Shown: positions 25,140 to 36,686 of the stretch, one piece after another
Layout: every line of letters begins with the position of its first letter
Numbering within the stretch: position 1 is the first letter of the stretch
Origin: Robertkochia sediminum
Lineage (GTDB): Bacteria > Bacteroidota > Bacteroidia > Flavobacteriales > Flavobacteriaceae
Assembly (NCBI RefSeq): GCF_016786255.1
Contig: NZ_JADMKT010000078.1
Location: 202,615 to 266,614 of the forward strand
Reading direction: 5' to 3'
DNA length: 64,000 nucleotides
Program-made: the position numbers and the translations under genes
Notes under the pieces: model-generated
Told to the model about the DNA's origin: nothing
The model's database searches: none
What the model saw: the letters and a program-made list of their open reading frames with translations, nothing else

Positions 25140-27293
25140 CTAAGGCCGGGGCTCATGCGTCGGCTCAGGAGCAACCGATGTGCTGTCAAGAAGAGAACGC
25201 AATTGCGCTGCCCTTTCCTCATCCATTTCGGGCAAAAGCGCTCGGAGCTGTATCCTGGATTCAGGCTGCACCACGAGGCGGTCGAGCATGCTCTTACAAA
25301 ATCTTGAGAATTGCCAGGACGGATGCTGTGTACCCCCGATAAGATGGAGAAGCGATGTTTTTGTAAATCCGCCGGTCTGAAAAAGCATGTTCAAGGCCTG
25401 CTGCCTTACTTCAAACTGATATTTCGGACCCGTATAGGCCGTAAGTTCGTCGAACAATTCCGGAGCATCTTCCCTGTATTCTGGAGTAAATAAGGCCAGT
25501 CCTAACCATAGCACACGCAAGGCGCGGTCTTCTAAACCCTTGAGGTGAGCGGTTTTGCGAAGATAGCCTTCACGCTGTTCAGGAAAATCCAGCCATAATT
25601 TAAAAAGCGCCTCCTGCACCGTAATATAACTTCCATCATCGAGCAAGGTTTCAAATTTCGGTTTTAGGTATGAGCTAATGGTATCGGCTGCCAGGGCTAC
25701 GCCCTGTCGTGTTCTTATATCGCCCTGTTCCAGAGCAAGGCTCCACAACGAATCTTTTAATGCAAGAGGCCAGGAAGCTGCGCGTTTCAGAAGGTATTGC
25801 TTTAGCGGATAATAGGAGTCTCCCTTGAGCACCTTAACGTAGTCGTTATACACTACGACAGGTGGAGCACTATCATTTACCTGATCTACATAAGTGCGTA
25901 TAAAACTATTTTTTGTCAGGCTCGCCATGGCCTCTTCTTCAGGAAAAGAGGTATTTTCAAGCCATTCCGAACGGAAATCATTCAGATCGGCATCGGTATG
26001 CTCACCGAGTATCTTAAGGAAGTCATTAGTTTCTATATTCTCAAAGGCATGGGTTTCAAGGAGTACCTTCACCGCCTTTTGAAAGGCCCGGTCTCCCACC
26101 CTCTCTCTTAGTATATGCAATGCCCAGGCACCTTTTTCATAAAAGGTAAGGCTACCTGCACCGGGATCCAGAAGGGACTCCCCTTTCCCCGACCCGGAAA
26201 GGGCGGCTAATTTCTGAGCGGTATCATAAAGCTTCCAATAGTAATGGTCTTCCCCGAAGAGATGCCGCTCTGCCATAAGGGCGTAGTAAGTCGCAAATCC
26301 TTCCTGCAACCAATGGTGGGTGCCATTGATCTCTGTAACAAGATTACCAAACCAATGATGTGCAAGTTCATGAGCATTCACATTAACGTAAGGCCGGTCG
26401 AGGCTTCCGACTTGATCGTTCATATAGGCATCCGAGAATATGGTCAGACTAACATTCTCCATGCCTGCGTACAGAAAATCCCTTACGGGCACCTGCTTGT
26501 AATCGGCCCACGGATAATCTACACCGATCTCTTCTTCTAAATACTCAAAGATCACTTTGGTATGACGATAGGTAGCGCCTGCCTTCAGACTATCGGACGG
26601 ATAGTAGTAAAGACTCACCGGCACACCGGAAGCCGTTTTAAATGACGTATTGCTGTACTTACCGGCAACAAAGGCCAACAAATAACTGCTAACGGGGTAC
26701 TTCATCCGGTATTTCCAGAGCGTTTTGCTTCCCTTCTTCTCCACACCCTTCAATTGGCCATTAGCCAAAACTTCAAATCCTGAAGGAAAAAGAATAGCTA
26801 AGGAAAACCTAACCTTTTCATTCATGTCGTCAAAAGAAGGCACCCATGAAGATGAATACTTGCCCTGCCCCTGAGTCCACACCTGCCGGCCGCCTTCCTT
26901 TTTAAACTCAGGATCACTTACATCCGATTCGTCCAGGTTCCAGCCGGGGAAATACACTGCATTTCGGGGTTGCACCTTGTATTGAATTTCCAGATCGCGA
27001 TAGGCACCCTTCTCCCAGGAGTGATAAAGTATCAGGTTATTGCCCCTGCTCTCAAATGCTAACGCCTTCCCCTGAAGGCTTGCTCCCAAAATATCAAGTT
27101 CTCTCGATGATACCACCACACTATCTGTGGCTTCCAGCACCCTGAGGTCATAGGCTACCGTCCCTTTAATGAGTCCGGAATCGGGCACCACCTCAATGGC
27201 AATTCTCCCTTCTGTAAAATCTACATTCCCGGGTTTTTGAGCCCATGACACAGAAATAGATAGGAAAACCAGTACATACAGAAATCTTTTCAT
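25140..27293 (-). CDS. M1-family aminopeptidase (exported)
   Basis: A 717-residue zinc metallopeptidase that trims N-terminal residues from peptides. It has a signal peptide (MKRFLYVLVFLSISVSWAQ) and acts in the periplasm or outside. The active site is complete: AGMEN at 276-280 for the substrate N-terminus, HELAH at 308-312 and the third zinc ligand Glu331 in WLQEGFATY. The C-terminal part is helical HEAT-like. The start six residues upstream (MQPTPF) is less likely. It is a useful contrast to the zinc-less relative at 10162-12981. Confidence 0.92.
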   Translation of the reverse strand: MKRFLYVLVFLSISVSWAQKPGNVDFTEGRIAIEVVPDSGLIKGTVAYDLRVLEATDSVVVSSRELDILGASLQGKALAFESRGNNLILYHSWEKGAYRDLEIQYKVQPRNAVYFPGWNLDESDVSDPEFKKEGGRQVWTQGQGKYSSSWVPSFDDMNEKVRFSLAILFPSGFEVLANGQLKGVEKKGSKTLWKYRMKYPVSSYLLAFVAGKYSNTSFKTASGVPVSLYYYPSDSLKAGATYRHTKVIFEYLEEEIGVDYPWADYKQVPVRDFLYAGMENVSLTIFSDAYMNDQVGSLDRPYVNVNAHELAHHWFGNLVTEINGTHHWLQEGFATYYALMAERHLFGEDHYYWKLYDTAQKLAALSGSGKGESLLDPGAGSLTFYEKGAWALHILRERVGDRAFQKAVKVLLETHAFENIETNDFLKILGEHTDADLNDFRSEWLENTSFPEEEAMASLTKNSFIRTYVDQVNDSAPPVVVYNDYVKVLKGDSYYPLKQYLLKRAASWPLALKDSLWSLALEQGDIRTRQGVALAADTISSYLKPKFETLLDDGSYITVQEALFKLWLDFPEQREGYLRKTAHLKGLEDRALRVLWLGLALFTPEYREDAPELFDELTAYTGPKYQFEVRQQALNMLFQTGGFTKTSLLHLIGGTQHPSWQFSRFCKSMLDRLVVQPESRIQLRALLPEMDEERAAQLRSLLDSTSVAPEPTHEPRP

Positions 27294-27404
27294 AAAGGGT
27301 GTTGGTTGCAAATTGCCTGTACAATGTAATCATTTTAATTTCTTCACCGCGGCTTACGGGTCAGGCTGTATTTTGTTTTAAGCTGAATGTTATATATTCG
27401 TGTT

Positions 27405-29510
27405 ATGGTCCGGACAAATATCCTGCAAACCCCCATTGACTACCTGAAAGGTGTTGGCCCAAGTCGCGCTGATCTTTTAAGGAAGGAACTCGGTATACAC
27501 ACCTACCAGGACCTGATCAACCTGTTCCCCAACCGTTACCTTGATCGCACCAGGTACTACAAGATCAACGAGCTACAGCGCAATAATGCAGAAGTACAGG
27601 TAGTGGGTAAGGTGGTGCACCTCAAAACCGTGGAACAAAAGAACCGCAAAAGACTGGTAGCTACCTTCGTTGACGAAACAGGACAAATGGAACTGGTTTG
27701 GTTCCGGGCACACAAATGGATTCGGGAAACCGTTAAGATCAATAAGCCCTATGTGATCTTTGGTAAGACCAATTGGTATAACGGATTTTCCATGGCACAC
27801 CCGGAAATGGAACTGCTGGAAGAGCATCAGCGCAGTTTACAAACAGGCATGCAACCCGTTTATCCTTCAACTGAAAAGCTCACCAATAAAGGCATTACCA
27901 ACCGGGTCGTGAACAAGCTCCTGCAACAATTGTTTCGCGAAACCCAGGGTAAATTCTTTGAAACCCTCTCCCCCGACCTACTGGAAGAATTAAAGCTCAT
28001 GCCCAAGAGCGAGGCCCTGATCAACATTCACTTTCCGAAGAATGGCGAGTTATTGGCTAAGGCACAGTACCGACTAAAGTTCGAGGAGCTTTTCTATATC
28101 CAATTACAACTCATTGCTAAGAATCTCAGCAATAAAGCTAAGATCAAAGGACTTCCCTTTGAACAGGTAGGTTCCAATTTTAACACCTTTTTTCATCATC
28201 ACCTCCCCTTTTCCTTAACGGGTGCCCAGAAGAGGGTGCTCAAGGAAATTCGCAACGACATGGGAAGCAAGGCGCAGATGAACCGCCTGCTACAGGGGGA
28301 TGTAGGTTCCGGGAAAACCATCGTAGCCCTGATGAGCATGCTTTTAGCCATAGACAACAATTACCAGGCTTGCCTGGTAGCACCTACAGAGATCCTGGCG
28401 CAACAGCATTTTAACGGCCTCTCGGAGTTACTTGGAGACATGGATATTAACATAGACCTTTTAACCGGGTCTACTTCCAGGTCCAAAAGAAAAGAGATCC
28501 ACGAGCAACTGGAGAACGGCTCTCTCCATATTTTGGTGGGTACCCATGCCATACTCGAAGACAAGGTCAGGTTTAACAACCTCGGCCTGGCTGTGATCGA
28601 TGAACAACACCGGTTTGGCGTTGCCCAAAGGTCTAAACTGTGGCATAAGAATACCACCCCGCCACATATCCTGGTCATGACCGCCACTCCCATACCCAGA
28701 ACACTTGCTATGAGTCTTTATGGCGACCTTGATATTTCGGTGATCGACGAACTCCCTCCCGGAAGAAAGCCCATAAGAACTGTTCATCGCTACGATGCAA
28801 ACCGGCTAAAGGTATTTCGCTTTATCAGGGACGAGATCGCCAAAGGACGACAGGTATACGTGGTTTATCCGCTCATTGAAGAATCAGAAAAGCTGGATTA
28901 CAAAGACCTTATGGATGGGTATGCCAGCATAGAAAGGGAGTTCCCGAAACCCAACTACCAGATCTCGATCGTACACGGCCGCATGAAAGCCGAAGACAAA
29001 GACTATGAAATGGACCGCTTTGTACGGGGCGAAACCCAGATCATGGTAGCCACTACCGTGATCGAAGTGGGCGTAAACGTACCCAATGCCTCGGTCATGG
29101 TCATAGAGAGCGCCGAGCGATTCGGACTCTCACAATTGCACCAGCTACGCGGACGAGTTGGACGGGGTGCCGAACAAAGCTTTTGTATACTCATGACCGG
29201 TCATAAACTTTCTAATGAGAGCAAGACGCGCCTGGAAACCATGTGTGCTACCAACGACGGATTCGAGATCGCCGAGGTCGACCTAAAGCTTCGGGGGCCG
29301 GGTGATCTTATGGGGACACAGCAAAGTGGCGTGCTCAATTTAAAGATCGCCGATATTGTAAAGGACAACGAGATCTTAAAGGCCGCCAGATACTACGCCA
29401 TTCGAACCATGAAAGAAGATCCATCTCTGAGTATGGATAAAAACAAACGTGTTTTATACACCTTCGGCCAGATGGCCAAACACAAAAATATCTGGACCTA
29501 TATTTCCTGA
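27405..29510 (+). CDS. recG: ATP-dependent DNA helicase RecG
   Basis: A 701-residue branch-migration helicase that remodels stalled forks and Holliday junctions. Residues about 1-150 contain the wedge/OB domain. The SF2 motor has Walker A (GDVGSGKT), the characteristic DEQH box in VIDEQHRFG, TATPIPRTLA, and the final QLRGRVGRG. The start MVRTNILQTPIDYLKGVGP fits family length; MLYIRV upstream is an alternative start in the same frame. Confidence 0.95.
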   Translation: MVRTNILQTPIDYLKGVGPSRADLLRKELGIHTYQDLINLFPNRYLDRTRYYKINELQRNNAEVQVVGKVVHLKTVEQKNRKRLVATFVDETGQMELVWFRAHKWIRETVKINKPYVIFGKTNWYNGFSMAHPEMELLEEHQRSLQTGMQPVYPSTEKLTNKGITNRVVNKLLQQLFRETQGKFFETLSPDLLEELKLMPKSEALINIHFPKNGELLAKAQYRLKFEELFYIQLQLIAKNLSNKAKIKGLPFEQVGSNFNTFFHHHLPFSLTGAQKRVLKEIRNDMGSKAQMNRLLQGDVGSGKTIVALMSMLLAIDNNYQACLVAPTEILAQQHFNGLSELLGDMDINIDLLTGSTSRSKRKEIHEQLENGSLHILVGTHAILEDKVRFNNLGLAVIDEQHRFGVAQRSKLWHKNTTPPHILVMTATPIPRTLAMSLYGDLDISVIDELPPGRKPIRTVHRYDANRLKVFRFIRDEIAKGRQVYVVYPLIEESEKLDYKDLMDGYASIEREFPKPNYQISIVHGRMKAEDKDYEMDRFVRGETQIMVATTVIEVGVNVPNASVMVIESAERFGLSQLHQLRGRVGRGAEQSFCILMTGHKLSNESKTRLETMCATNDGFEIAEVDLKLRGPGDLMGTQQSGVLNLKIADIVKDNEILKAARYYAIRTMKEDPSLSMDKNKRVLYTFGQMAKHKNIWTYIS

Positions 29511-29640
29511 CCCCCTGTAAAGCCAAGATATACAGCTATTTAAAACCGCTGAAACAAAAGCACTCCCATAAGCGACAAAACAGTTGATATTTTCTGGGTA
29601 CAAAGCGCTTCCTACAGGCCCTAAATTCTTGTTGTATTCT

Positions 29641-29648
29641 TATCTTTG
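29641..29648 (+). promoter_or_regulatory. -7 element of the pheT promoter
   Basis: TATCTTTG matches TAnnTTTG 22 bases before the pheT ATG. No TTG is found at the right distance upstream, so only the -7 part is supported. Confidence 0.4.
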
Positions 29649-29670
29649 CCCAGCATCTATAATCAAAGGC

Positions 29671-32097
29671 ATGAAAATTTCATACAACTGGTTAAAACAA
29701 TTTATCAATACCGACCTCGAGACCGAAAAGGCTGGAGAACTACTCACAGACCTTGGCCTTGAAGTTGAAGGCATAGAGACCTATGAATCTGTAAAAGGCG
29801 GACTGAAAGGCGTTGTGGTGGGTCACGTTCTGGAATGTGAAAAACACCCCAATGCAGACCGACTTTCGATCACCCATGTCGATCTGGGTAACGGGGAGCC
29901 CGTTCAGATCGTGTGTGGAGCTCCTAATGTGGCTAAGGGACAAAAGGTTCCGGTTGCTACGGTAGGTACTACCCTTTACGACAAGGAGGGAAATCCATGG
30001 GAGATCAAAAAAGGAAAGATCCGCGGGGAAGTTTCTATGGGAATGATCTGTGCAGAAGATGAGCTCGGACTAGGTGAAAGTCATGACGGGATCATGGTCC
30101 TTGATGAAGCCATAGCTCCCGGTACGGCCTGTGCAGAACTCTTTAAGATCGAGAACGATCAGGTGTTCGAGATCGGTCTTACCCCGAACAGGGCCGATGC
30201 TATGAGTCATTTTGGGGTGGCACGCGACCTCAGAGCAGGACTGCTGCAGCAAGGCACGCAAATGGAGCTTATCACCCCATCGGTAAGCAGCTTCCACGTA
30301 GACAACCGTACCCTGCGTATTGATGTGGATGTTCAAGACAAAAAACTTTGTCCGCGTTATTGCGGATTAACCATATCCGGAGTAAAGGTTGCCGAATCGC
30401 CGGACTGGCTAAAGAACAGGCTTGAGGCTATCGGTATTGCCCCGAAGAACAACGTAGTTGATATTACCAATTACGTACTTCACGAACTGGGACAACCTTT
30501 ACACGCCTTTGACGCTGTAAAGATCGAAGGCAATAAGATCGAGGTAAAAACCCTCGAAAAAGGAACCAAGTTCACCACCCTCGACGAGGTAGAGCGCGAG
30601 CTTAGTGAAGACGACCTAATGATCTGCGACGCCAACAAACCACTGTGTATCGCAGGAGTTTTTGGAGGACTTAGCTCAGGAGTTACCGAAACCACCACCC
30701 AGGTATTTCTGGAAAGTGCGTACTTTGACCCGGTATCTGTGCGTAAAACAGCGAAACGCCACGGATTGAATACCGATGCTTCTTTCCGTTTTGAGCGTGG
30801 TATCGATATCAATATCACGAAATACGCCCTGTTGCGCGCTGCACTGCTTATCAAGGAGGTTGCCGGTGGTGTGATCTCAAGTGATCCGGAAGACATTTAC
30901 CCTGTTAAATTCGAAGACTTCCAGGTATTCCTGACCTTCGAAAAAATCCACAGCCTGATCGGACAGGAGATCCCGACAGAAACGATCAAATCGATCCTTA
31001 CCTCCCTGGAAATAAAGATCAACAACGTGACCGAAACCGGGATCGGACTCACCATTCCGTCCTACAGGGTCGACGTACAACGCGAAGTTGATGTGATCGA
31101 AGAGATCCTTAGGGTATACGGATATAACAATATAGAATCAACACATAAATTCAACGTGTCTGTGGCGCCTACTTCAAGGTTTGAAGACCACAAGGTGAGT
31201 AACGTTGTAGGCGATCTGCTGGCTGCTGAAGGGTTTTATGAGATCATGGCCAATTCATTGACCACTCCAAAATACACCCAGCTTACCGAAACCCTCAACG
31301 AAGAGCACGACGTAAAGATCCTTAATCCGCTGAGCAACGAGCTTTCGGTCATGCGCCAGAGCATGCTCTTTAGTGGTCTCGAAGCGTTGAGTTACAACAT
31401 TAACAGAAGGAATGCCAACCTCCGTTTCTTTGAATTCGGAAAAACCTACCATCAATATGGCGAAAAAAGAGAGGAGCACAAGCACCTTACCCTTCTGATC
31501 ACCGGTGAACGCTTTGCCGAGAACTGGAATGTAACCTCTGAGCCTACAGATTTCTTCTACCTCAAAGGTACCATTGAACGCCTGTTGCAACGCCTGGGCA
31601 TTCAAGGCCTGAAGTCGAAACCGTCGAAAGAAGACATCTTTAGTGAAGGTTTGAGCTATACTGCAGGAAAGATACCCGTAGTTTCTTTCGGACTTGTAAA
31701 TCGAAAGGTGCTTAAGGCTATGGACATCAAGCAACCGGTACTTTTTGCCGATCTCAACTGGGATAATATCCTCATGCTCATTAGCAAAAAGCAGATCCAG
31801 TTCAGAGAGATCCCTAAATTCCCTGAGGTGCGCAGAGACCTTGCCCTTCTTCTCGATGAGAAGACCGGGTTTGATGAATTGCACAGCGCAGCCATGCAAT
31901 CGGAGAAAAAATTACTTCAGGAGGTTAATCTCTTTGATGTATATCAAGGAAAAAACCTTCCGGAGGGTAAAAAGTCATACGCCTTGAGTTTTATACTCCG
32001 CGACGACCAAAAAACCCTGACCGATAAGCAGATCGACAAGGTGATGCAGAAGCTTCAGAAAACTTTCGAAAAGCAATTTGAAGCGACCCTGCGCTAA
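29671..32097 (+). CDS. pheT: Phenylalanine-tRNA ligase beta subunit
   Basis: The beta subunit of the alpha2beta2 enzyme that charges tRNA-Phe; it holds the editing site. The 808-residue chain begins MKISYNWLKQFI and contains an EMAP-like tRNA-binding domain (about 40-150), the B3/B4 editing domain, the B5 domain, and a C-terminal ferredoxin-fold anticodon-binding domain (FPEVRRDLALLLDEKTGF to the end). The catalytic-like core includes GSHKF-type strands. pheS is not nearby. An in-frame 29-residue extension upstream of the start is not conserved. Confidence 0.96.
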   Translation: MKISYNWLKQFINTDLETEKAGELLTDLGLEVEGIETYESVKGGLKGVVVGHVLECEKHPNADRLSITHVDLGNGEPVQIVCGAPNVAKGQKVPVATVGTTLYDKEGNPWEIKKGKIRGEVSMGMICAEDELGLGESHDGIMVLDEAIAPGTACAELFKIENDQVFEIGLTPNRADAMSHFGVARDLRAGLLQQGTQMELITPSVSSFHVDNRTLRIDVDVQDKKLCPRYCGLTISGVKVAESPDWLKNRLEAIGIAPKNNVVDITNYVLHELGQPLHAFDAVKIEGNKIEVKTLEKGTKFTTLDEVERELSEDDLMICDANKPLCIAGVFGGLSSGVTETTTQVFLESAYFDPVSVRKTAKRHGLNTDASFRFERGIDINITKYALLRAALLIKEVAGGVISSDPEDIYPVKFEDFQVFLTFEKIHSLIGQEIPTETIKSILTSLEIKINNVTETGIGLTIPSYRVDVQREVDVIEEILRVYGYNNIESTHKFNVSVAPTSRFEDHKVSNVVGDLLAAEGFYEIMANSLTTPKYTQLTETLNEEHDVKILNPLSNELSVMRQSMLFSGLEALSYNINRRNANLRFFEFGKTYHQYGEKREEHKHLTLLITGERFAENWNVTSEPTDFFYLKGTIERLLQRLGIQGLKSKPSKEDIFSEGLSYTAGKIPVVSFGLVNRKVLKAMDIKQPVLFADLNWDNILMLISKKQIQFREIPKFPEVRRDLALLLDEKTGFDELHSAAMQSEKKLLQEVNLFDVYQGKNLPEGKKSYALSFILRDDQKTLTDKQIDKVMQKLQKTFEKQFEATLR

Positions 32098-32121
32098 CAT
32101 CGATCAACAGATCACCATACC

Positions 32122-32151
32122 AAGGCCCGGATACCATCCCGGGCCTTTTTT
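32122..32151 (+). terminator. Intrinsic terminator of pheT
   Basis: Stem AAGGCCCGG / CCGGGCCTT with an eight-base loop, followed by a T-run. Confidence 0.88.
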
Positions 32152-32217
32152 ATGTTAAAACCCCGGTTTCCTCTCATAATTTTAACATAAAACTCTGTAC
32201 TACTGCCATTTACCCCC

Positions 32218-32248
32218 TTGCGGTCAAACCACTATTTCCTTATTTTTG
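32218..32248 (+). promoter_or_regulatory. Bacteroidetes-type promoter that fixes the next start codon
   Basis: TTG at 32218-32220, 20-base spacer, TATTTTTG at 32241-32248: an exact consensus match. Transcription would begin near 32253-32256. That makes an ATG at 32256 almost leaderless and favours the ATG at 32280, which has AAGGAG just before it. Confidence 0.65.
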
Positions 32249-32279
32249 AGACGCTATGAAACTGAAAACCAAGGAGTTC

Positions 32280-32990
32280 ATGTTAAAGAAAACAAACATA
32301 GAAGAGAAATTGCGTGCCCAAAGAGCGCGTATTAATGGAGAACAAAATATCCTCGAACAGGTACAGCGCATCCTTGATCAGGAACAACAAAAAGAAGACC
32401 TCATAACCCGAGAACTTCACTCCGGGAAAGAGGGCGATTTCAATGACCTTGATATCCCAAAACTTGATCCGGGGCGCATTTACCATCTGGATGAGATCAA
32501 AACGATCTGCATAGACTACAGGCTACGCTTTCTTGCTACACGCTATTTTAAAGGAAAAATACCTCCGGAAGCCCTTATCGAGATCAAAGCTCTTGAAAAG
32601 GAACACCACACGGCGCTAAAGGGGTTTAAGATCCTGGCACCTTCTAAATTGTTTAAACTGGAGAATCCCGACGATCCCTTGTTATTTGCTCCCATTGGCA
32701 ACGGTTATTACTACCTCATACATAAATGGGGCAACGACCTGCATCCGCTGCGCAGATTACTGGTTTTGCCTTTCAGAAATCTCCTGAATCTCATGATCAC
32801 CGTATTATTGGTAAGCTGGGTATGCACCAGGCTCATGCCCATGGGGATGTTTACCCCCGAAAAGGATCCGGCTTCCTTTTGGCTTATCTATATGTTCATG
32901 TTCAAGATGATCGGTGGTATCGTGATCTATTACGGATTTGCAGCTGGCAAGAACTTCAATACCCAAATATGGAATAGCAAGTATATGTAG
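32280..32990 (+). CDS. Hypothetical membrane protein with N-terminal coiled coil (236 aa)
   Basis: Family not recognised. Residues 1-45 are charged and helical (MLKKTNIEEKLRAQRARING then QRILDQEQQKED). Residues about 60-155 form a soluble domain ending FAPIGNGYYYLIHKWGNDL. Two membrane helices follow (about 162-185 and 200-222), placing most of the protein in the cytoplasm. The start is chosen from the promoter position and the AAGGAG 4 bases before ATG; a start 24 bases upstream is also open. Confidence 0.7.
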   Translation: MLKKTNIEEKLRAQRARINGEQNILEQVQRILDQEQQKEDLITRELHSGKEGDFNDLDIPKLDPGRIYHLDEIKTICIDYRLRFLATRYFKGKIPPEALIEIKALEKEHHTALKGFKILAPSKLFKLENPDDPLLFAPIGNGYYYLIHKWGNDLHPLRRLLVLPFRNLLNLMITVLLVSWVCTRLMPMGMFTPEKDPASFWLIYMFMFKMIGGIVIYYGFAAGKNFNTQIWNSKYM

Positions 32991-33035
32991 GTTTTGGATA
33001 CCTTAACATACATCAACCACTAAAACGAACGCATC

Positions 33036-33293
33036 ATGTCTAGTGATTCTTACAACCATCTGTTTACAGGCAACCAGGCCCAGGTCATGTTGTTATTGGA
33101 GCACCTCAAAAAACTCGATATTATCCCCGTAACCCGTAATGAATCAGAATCGGGACGTCTGGCGGGGTTCGCTCCACCTGTATTTAACCAGATCCAGGTA
33201 TTTGTTAATAACGACGAGCTGGCCCAAAGCAAGGCGGTGCTTGAAAACCTGATCACCGAACTCGATAACCAGGGCATTGAAGAAGAATCCTAA
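33036..33293 (+). CDS. DUF2007-like small protein (85 aa)
   Basis: A short soluble protein whose layout resembles the DUF2007 'putative signal transducing protein' fold: an N-terminal strand-helix (HLFTGNQAQVMLLLEHLKKLDI), a middle strand pair (FNQIQVFVNNDE) and a final helix (LAQSKAVLENLITEL). Two of its features, the FTG start and the paired QVFV strand, are typical. Function unknown. A strong terminator follows. Confidence 0.75.
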   Translation: MSSDSYNHLFTGNQAQVMLLLEHLKKLDIIPVTRNESESGRLAGFAPPVFNQIQVFVNNDELAQSKAVLENLITELDNQGIEEES

Positions 33294-33315
33294 CCTTAAG
33301 GTAATCGCACAAATA

Positions 33316-33348
33316 AAAACCCCTTCCGGTTGCCGGAAGGGGTTTTTT
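33316..33348. terminator. Bidirectional intrinsic terminator
   Basis: A 14-bp perfect stem AAAACCCCTTCCGG / CCGGAAGGGGTTTT with a 3-base loop, with A-run on the left and T-run on the right. It serves the DUF2007-like gene and the convergent ABC-F gene. Confidence 0.92.
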
Positions 33349-33377
33349 ATAAAGTATATTCCAATAGGGGTTTGTTC

Positions 33378-35018
<1,641 letters not shown>

Positions 35019-35191
35019 TTAATTATGCGGCAAAAGTAAGCATTCTTAACGATTAAAACGATAGGGATAAAATTTAAAAAAGTCTTATTTAACTACACAT
35101 TAACACCTAGAAATACCCTGCTTTTATAGATTTGTTATCCTGAGGGAAAAAGAATACATCTCCCTGAAAATTGGAACAGAATTTTAAGTTC

Positions 35192-36610
35192 ATGAAGCAT
35201 TTCTTACTGGTAATTTCAGTGATCCTTTTTTATAGTTGTAGTAAAACTACCGAACTTACCTATTTCGGCGGGGAGGTAGTGAATCCAAAGGACCACTATG
35301 TTTACCTGAAATTTCAGGACGAGATCATCGACTCTGCAGCGCTGGACAAGGACAATCGTTTCTTGTTCGAACTTACTGACCTCGCAGAGGGTGTCTATCG
35401 TTTTTCTCACGGTATCGAATTTCAATATATTTTACTTGAAAAAGCCGACAGCCTCATGGCCAGGCTAAATACCCTTGAGTTCGACGAGTCGATTATCTTC
35501 TCGGGCGTGGGAGCCGAAAAGAACAATTTCCTTATCGACATGTTCCTGCTTGAAGAAGATGAGGGCTATCTGAAAAGAAAGTTTTACCAGGCCAGCCCGG
35601 AAGCGTTCATTCGTAAGATAGACTCCATGCGCGACATGAAACTTGAAGAGTACAAAGAACTGATACAGGAGGCAGACCTTTCTCCTTTAGCGCAGCACAT
35701 TACCAAGGCAGCTATCGATATTCCTTATTACACCACCAGAGAGCACTACGCCGCCGAACACAAATTCTGGATGGGATTAGAAGAGCACCCTAAACTCCCT
35801 GAAGGCTTTTATAGCCATCATCAGGATATTGACCTAAACGATGAGTCTCTGGCGTATTACGGGGTGTACCTCAAATATATCGACCGCCACCTGGATCACC
35901 TTACCCGCGAAACCTGTCGTAAGGTTTGCTCTACCAGCGGTAAAATGAACGCCTATCACTACAGCACCCACAAACTTAATCTCATCGACAGTCTGATCAC
36001 ACTTGACAAGCTCAGAGGATTTTTACTGGAAAATACCGCCATCACCTATTTTACATACGATCACGATAAAGAGAACAACAGCCGCTTCATGCAGCAGTAC
36101 CTCGAAGCAACCGGTGGCGACACCTCTCCCGACCTCGATCGCTTTTACAAAGCGGTGACCAGCCTGAGAAAGGGTGAAGATTTTCCCGCCCTCGAACTTT
36201 TTGATTCCAACGGACAAAAACACCTGCTCGACGCCTCATGGTTCGATCAGAAAACCGTTTTCTACCTCTGGTCTTCAGATCAAAAGATGCATGCAAAGAA
36301 AACGTTAAAGCACATAGAAGCACTTAAAACAAAATATCCTTCCTATAAATTTATCGGTATCAACCTGGATACCGACCACGAGCAGTGGAAAACCACTTTG
36401 CAGCAAATGAACGTTGAAGACGCCACGCAGCTGCGCGCTCCTGACATGAAATATATGACCAAACACCTGGCATACCTGAGATTTAACCGAATGTTGGTGG
36501 TAGACCAGAACGGTAAGGTGATCGAAGGCTTCGGGAACATCTATAATCTGTCGCCTTTAGAATTTTCCGGCGGAACATCAAAAGTAGCCAAAGCCCGCGG
36601 GGGTATTTAA
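35192..36610 (+). CDS. Thioredoxin-like (TlpA/DUF4369-type) lipoprotein
   Basis: A 472-residue envelope lipoprotein with lipobox FYSC (Cys16). Residues about 20-115 resemble the beta-rich DUF4369-like domain often joined to TlpA in Bacteroidetes. The middle is helical. The end (about 330-460) has the thioredoxin fold: LRKGEDFPALELFDSNG, TVFYLWSSD, YKFIGINLD. The CxxC site is absent: FYLWSSDQKMH stands where WASWCxxC would be, so it is unlikely to be a disulfide reductase. The start at ATG 35192 gives a proper signal; the frame opens 21 bases earlier. Confidence 0.8.
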   Translation: MKHFLLVISVILFYSCSKTTELTYFGGEVVNPKDHYVYLKFQDEIIDSAALDKDNRFLFELTDLAEGVYRFSHGIEFQYILLEKADSLMARLNTLEFDESIIFSGVGAEKNNFLIDMFLLEEDEGYLKRKFYQASPEAFIRKIDSMRDMKLEEYKELIQEADLSPLAQHITKAAIDIPYYTTREHYAAEHKFWMGLEEHPKLPEGFYSHHQDIDLNDESLAYYGVYLKYIDRHLDHLTRETCRKVCSTSGKMNAYHYSTHKLNLIDSLITLDKLRGFLLENTAITYFTYDHDKENNSRFMQQYLEATGGDTSPDLDRFYKAVTSLRKGEDFPALELFDSNGQKHLLDASWFDQKTVFYLWSSDQKMHAKKTLKHIEALKTKYPSYKFIGINLDTDHEQWKTTLQQMNVEDATQLRAPDMKYMTKHLAYLRFNRMLVVDQNGKVIEGFGNIYNLSPLEFSGGTSKVAKARGGI

Positions 36611-36635
36611 AAAGATATAAAGCTTATAAAAAAAG

Positions 36636-36661
36636 AAAAGCCTGCTATTCGCAGGCTTTTT
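36636..36661. terminator. Bidirectional intrinsic terminator
   Basis: Stem AAAAGCCTGC / GCAGGCTTTT with a five-base loop between the convergent TlpA-like and transaldolase-like genes. The A-rich left flank makes it usable on the minus strand too. Confidence 0.88.
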
Positions 36662-36686
36662 CATTTATGTTAATTCACCAAATAAA

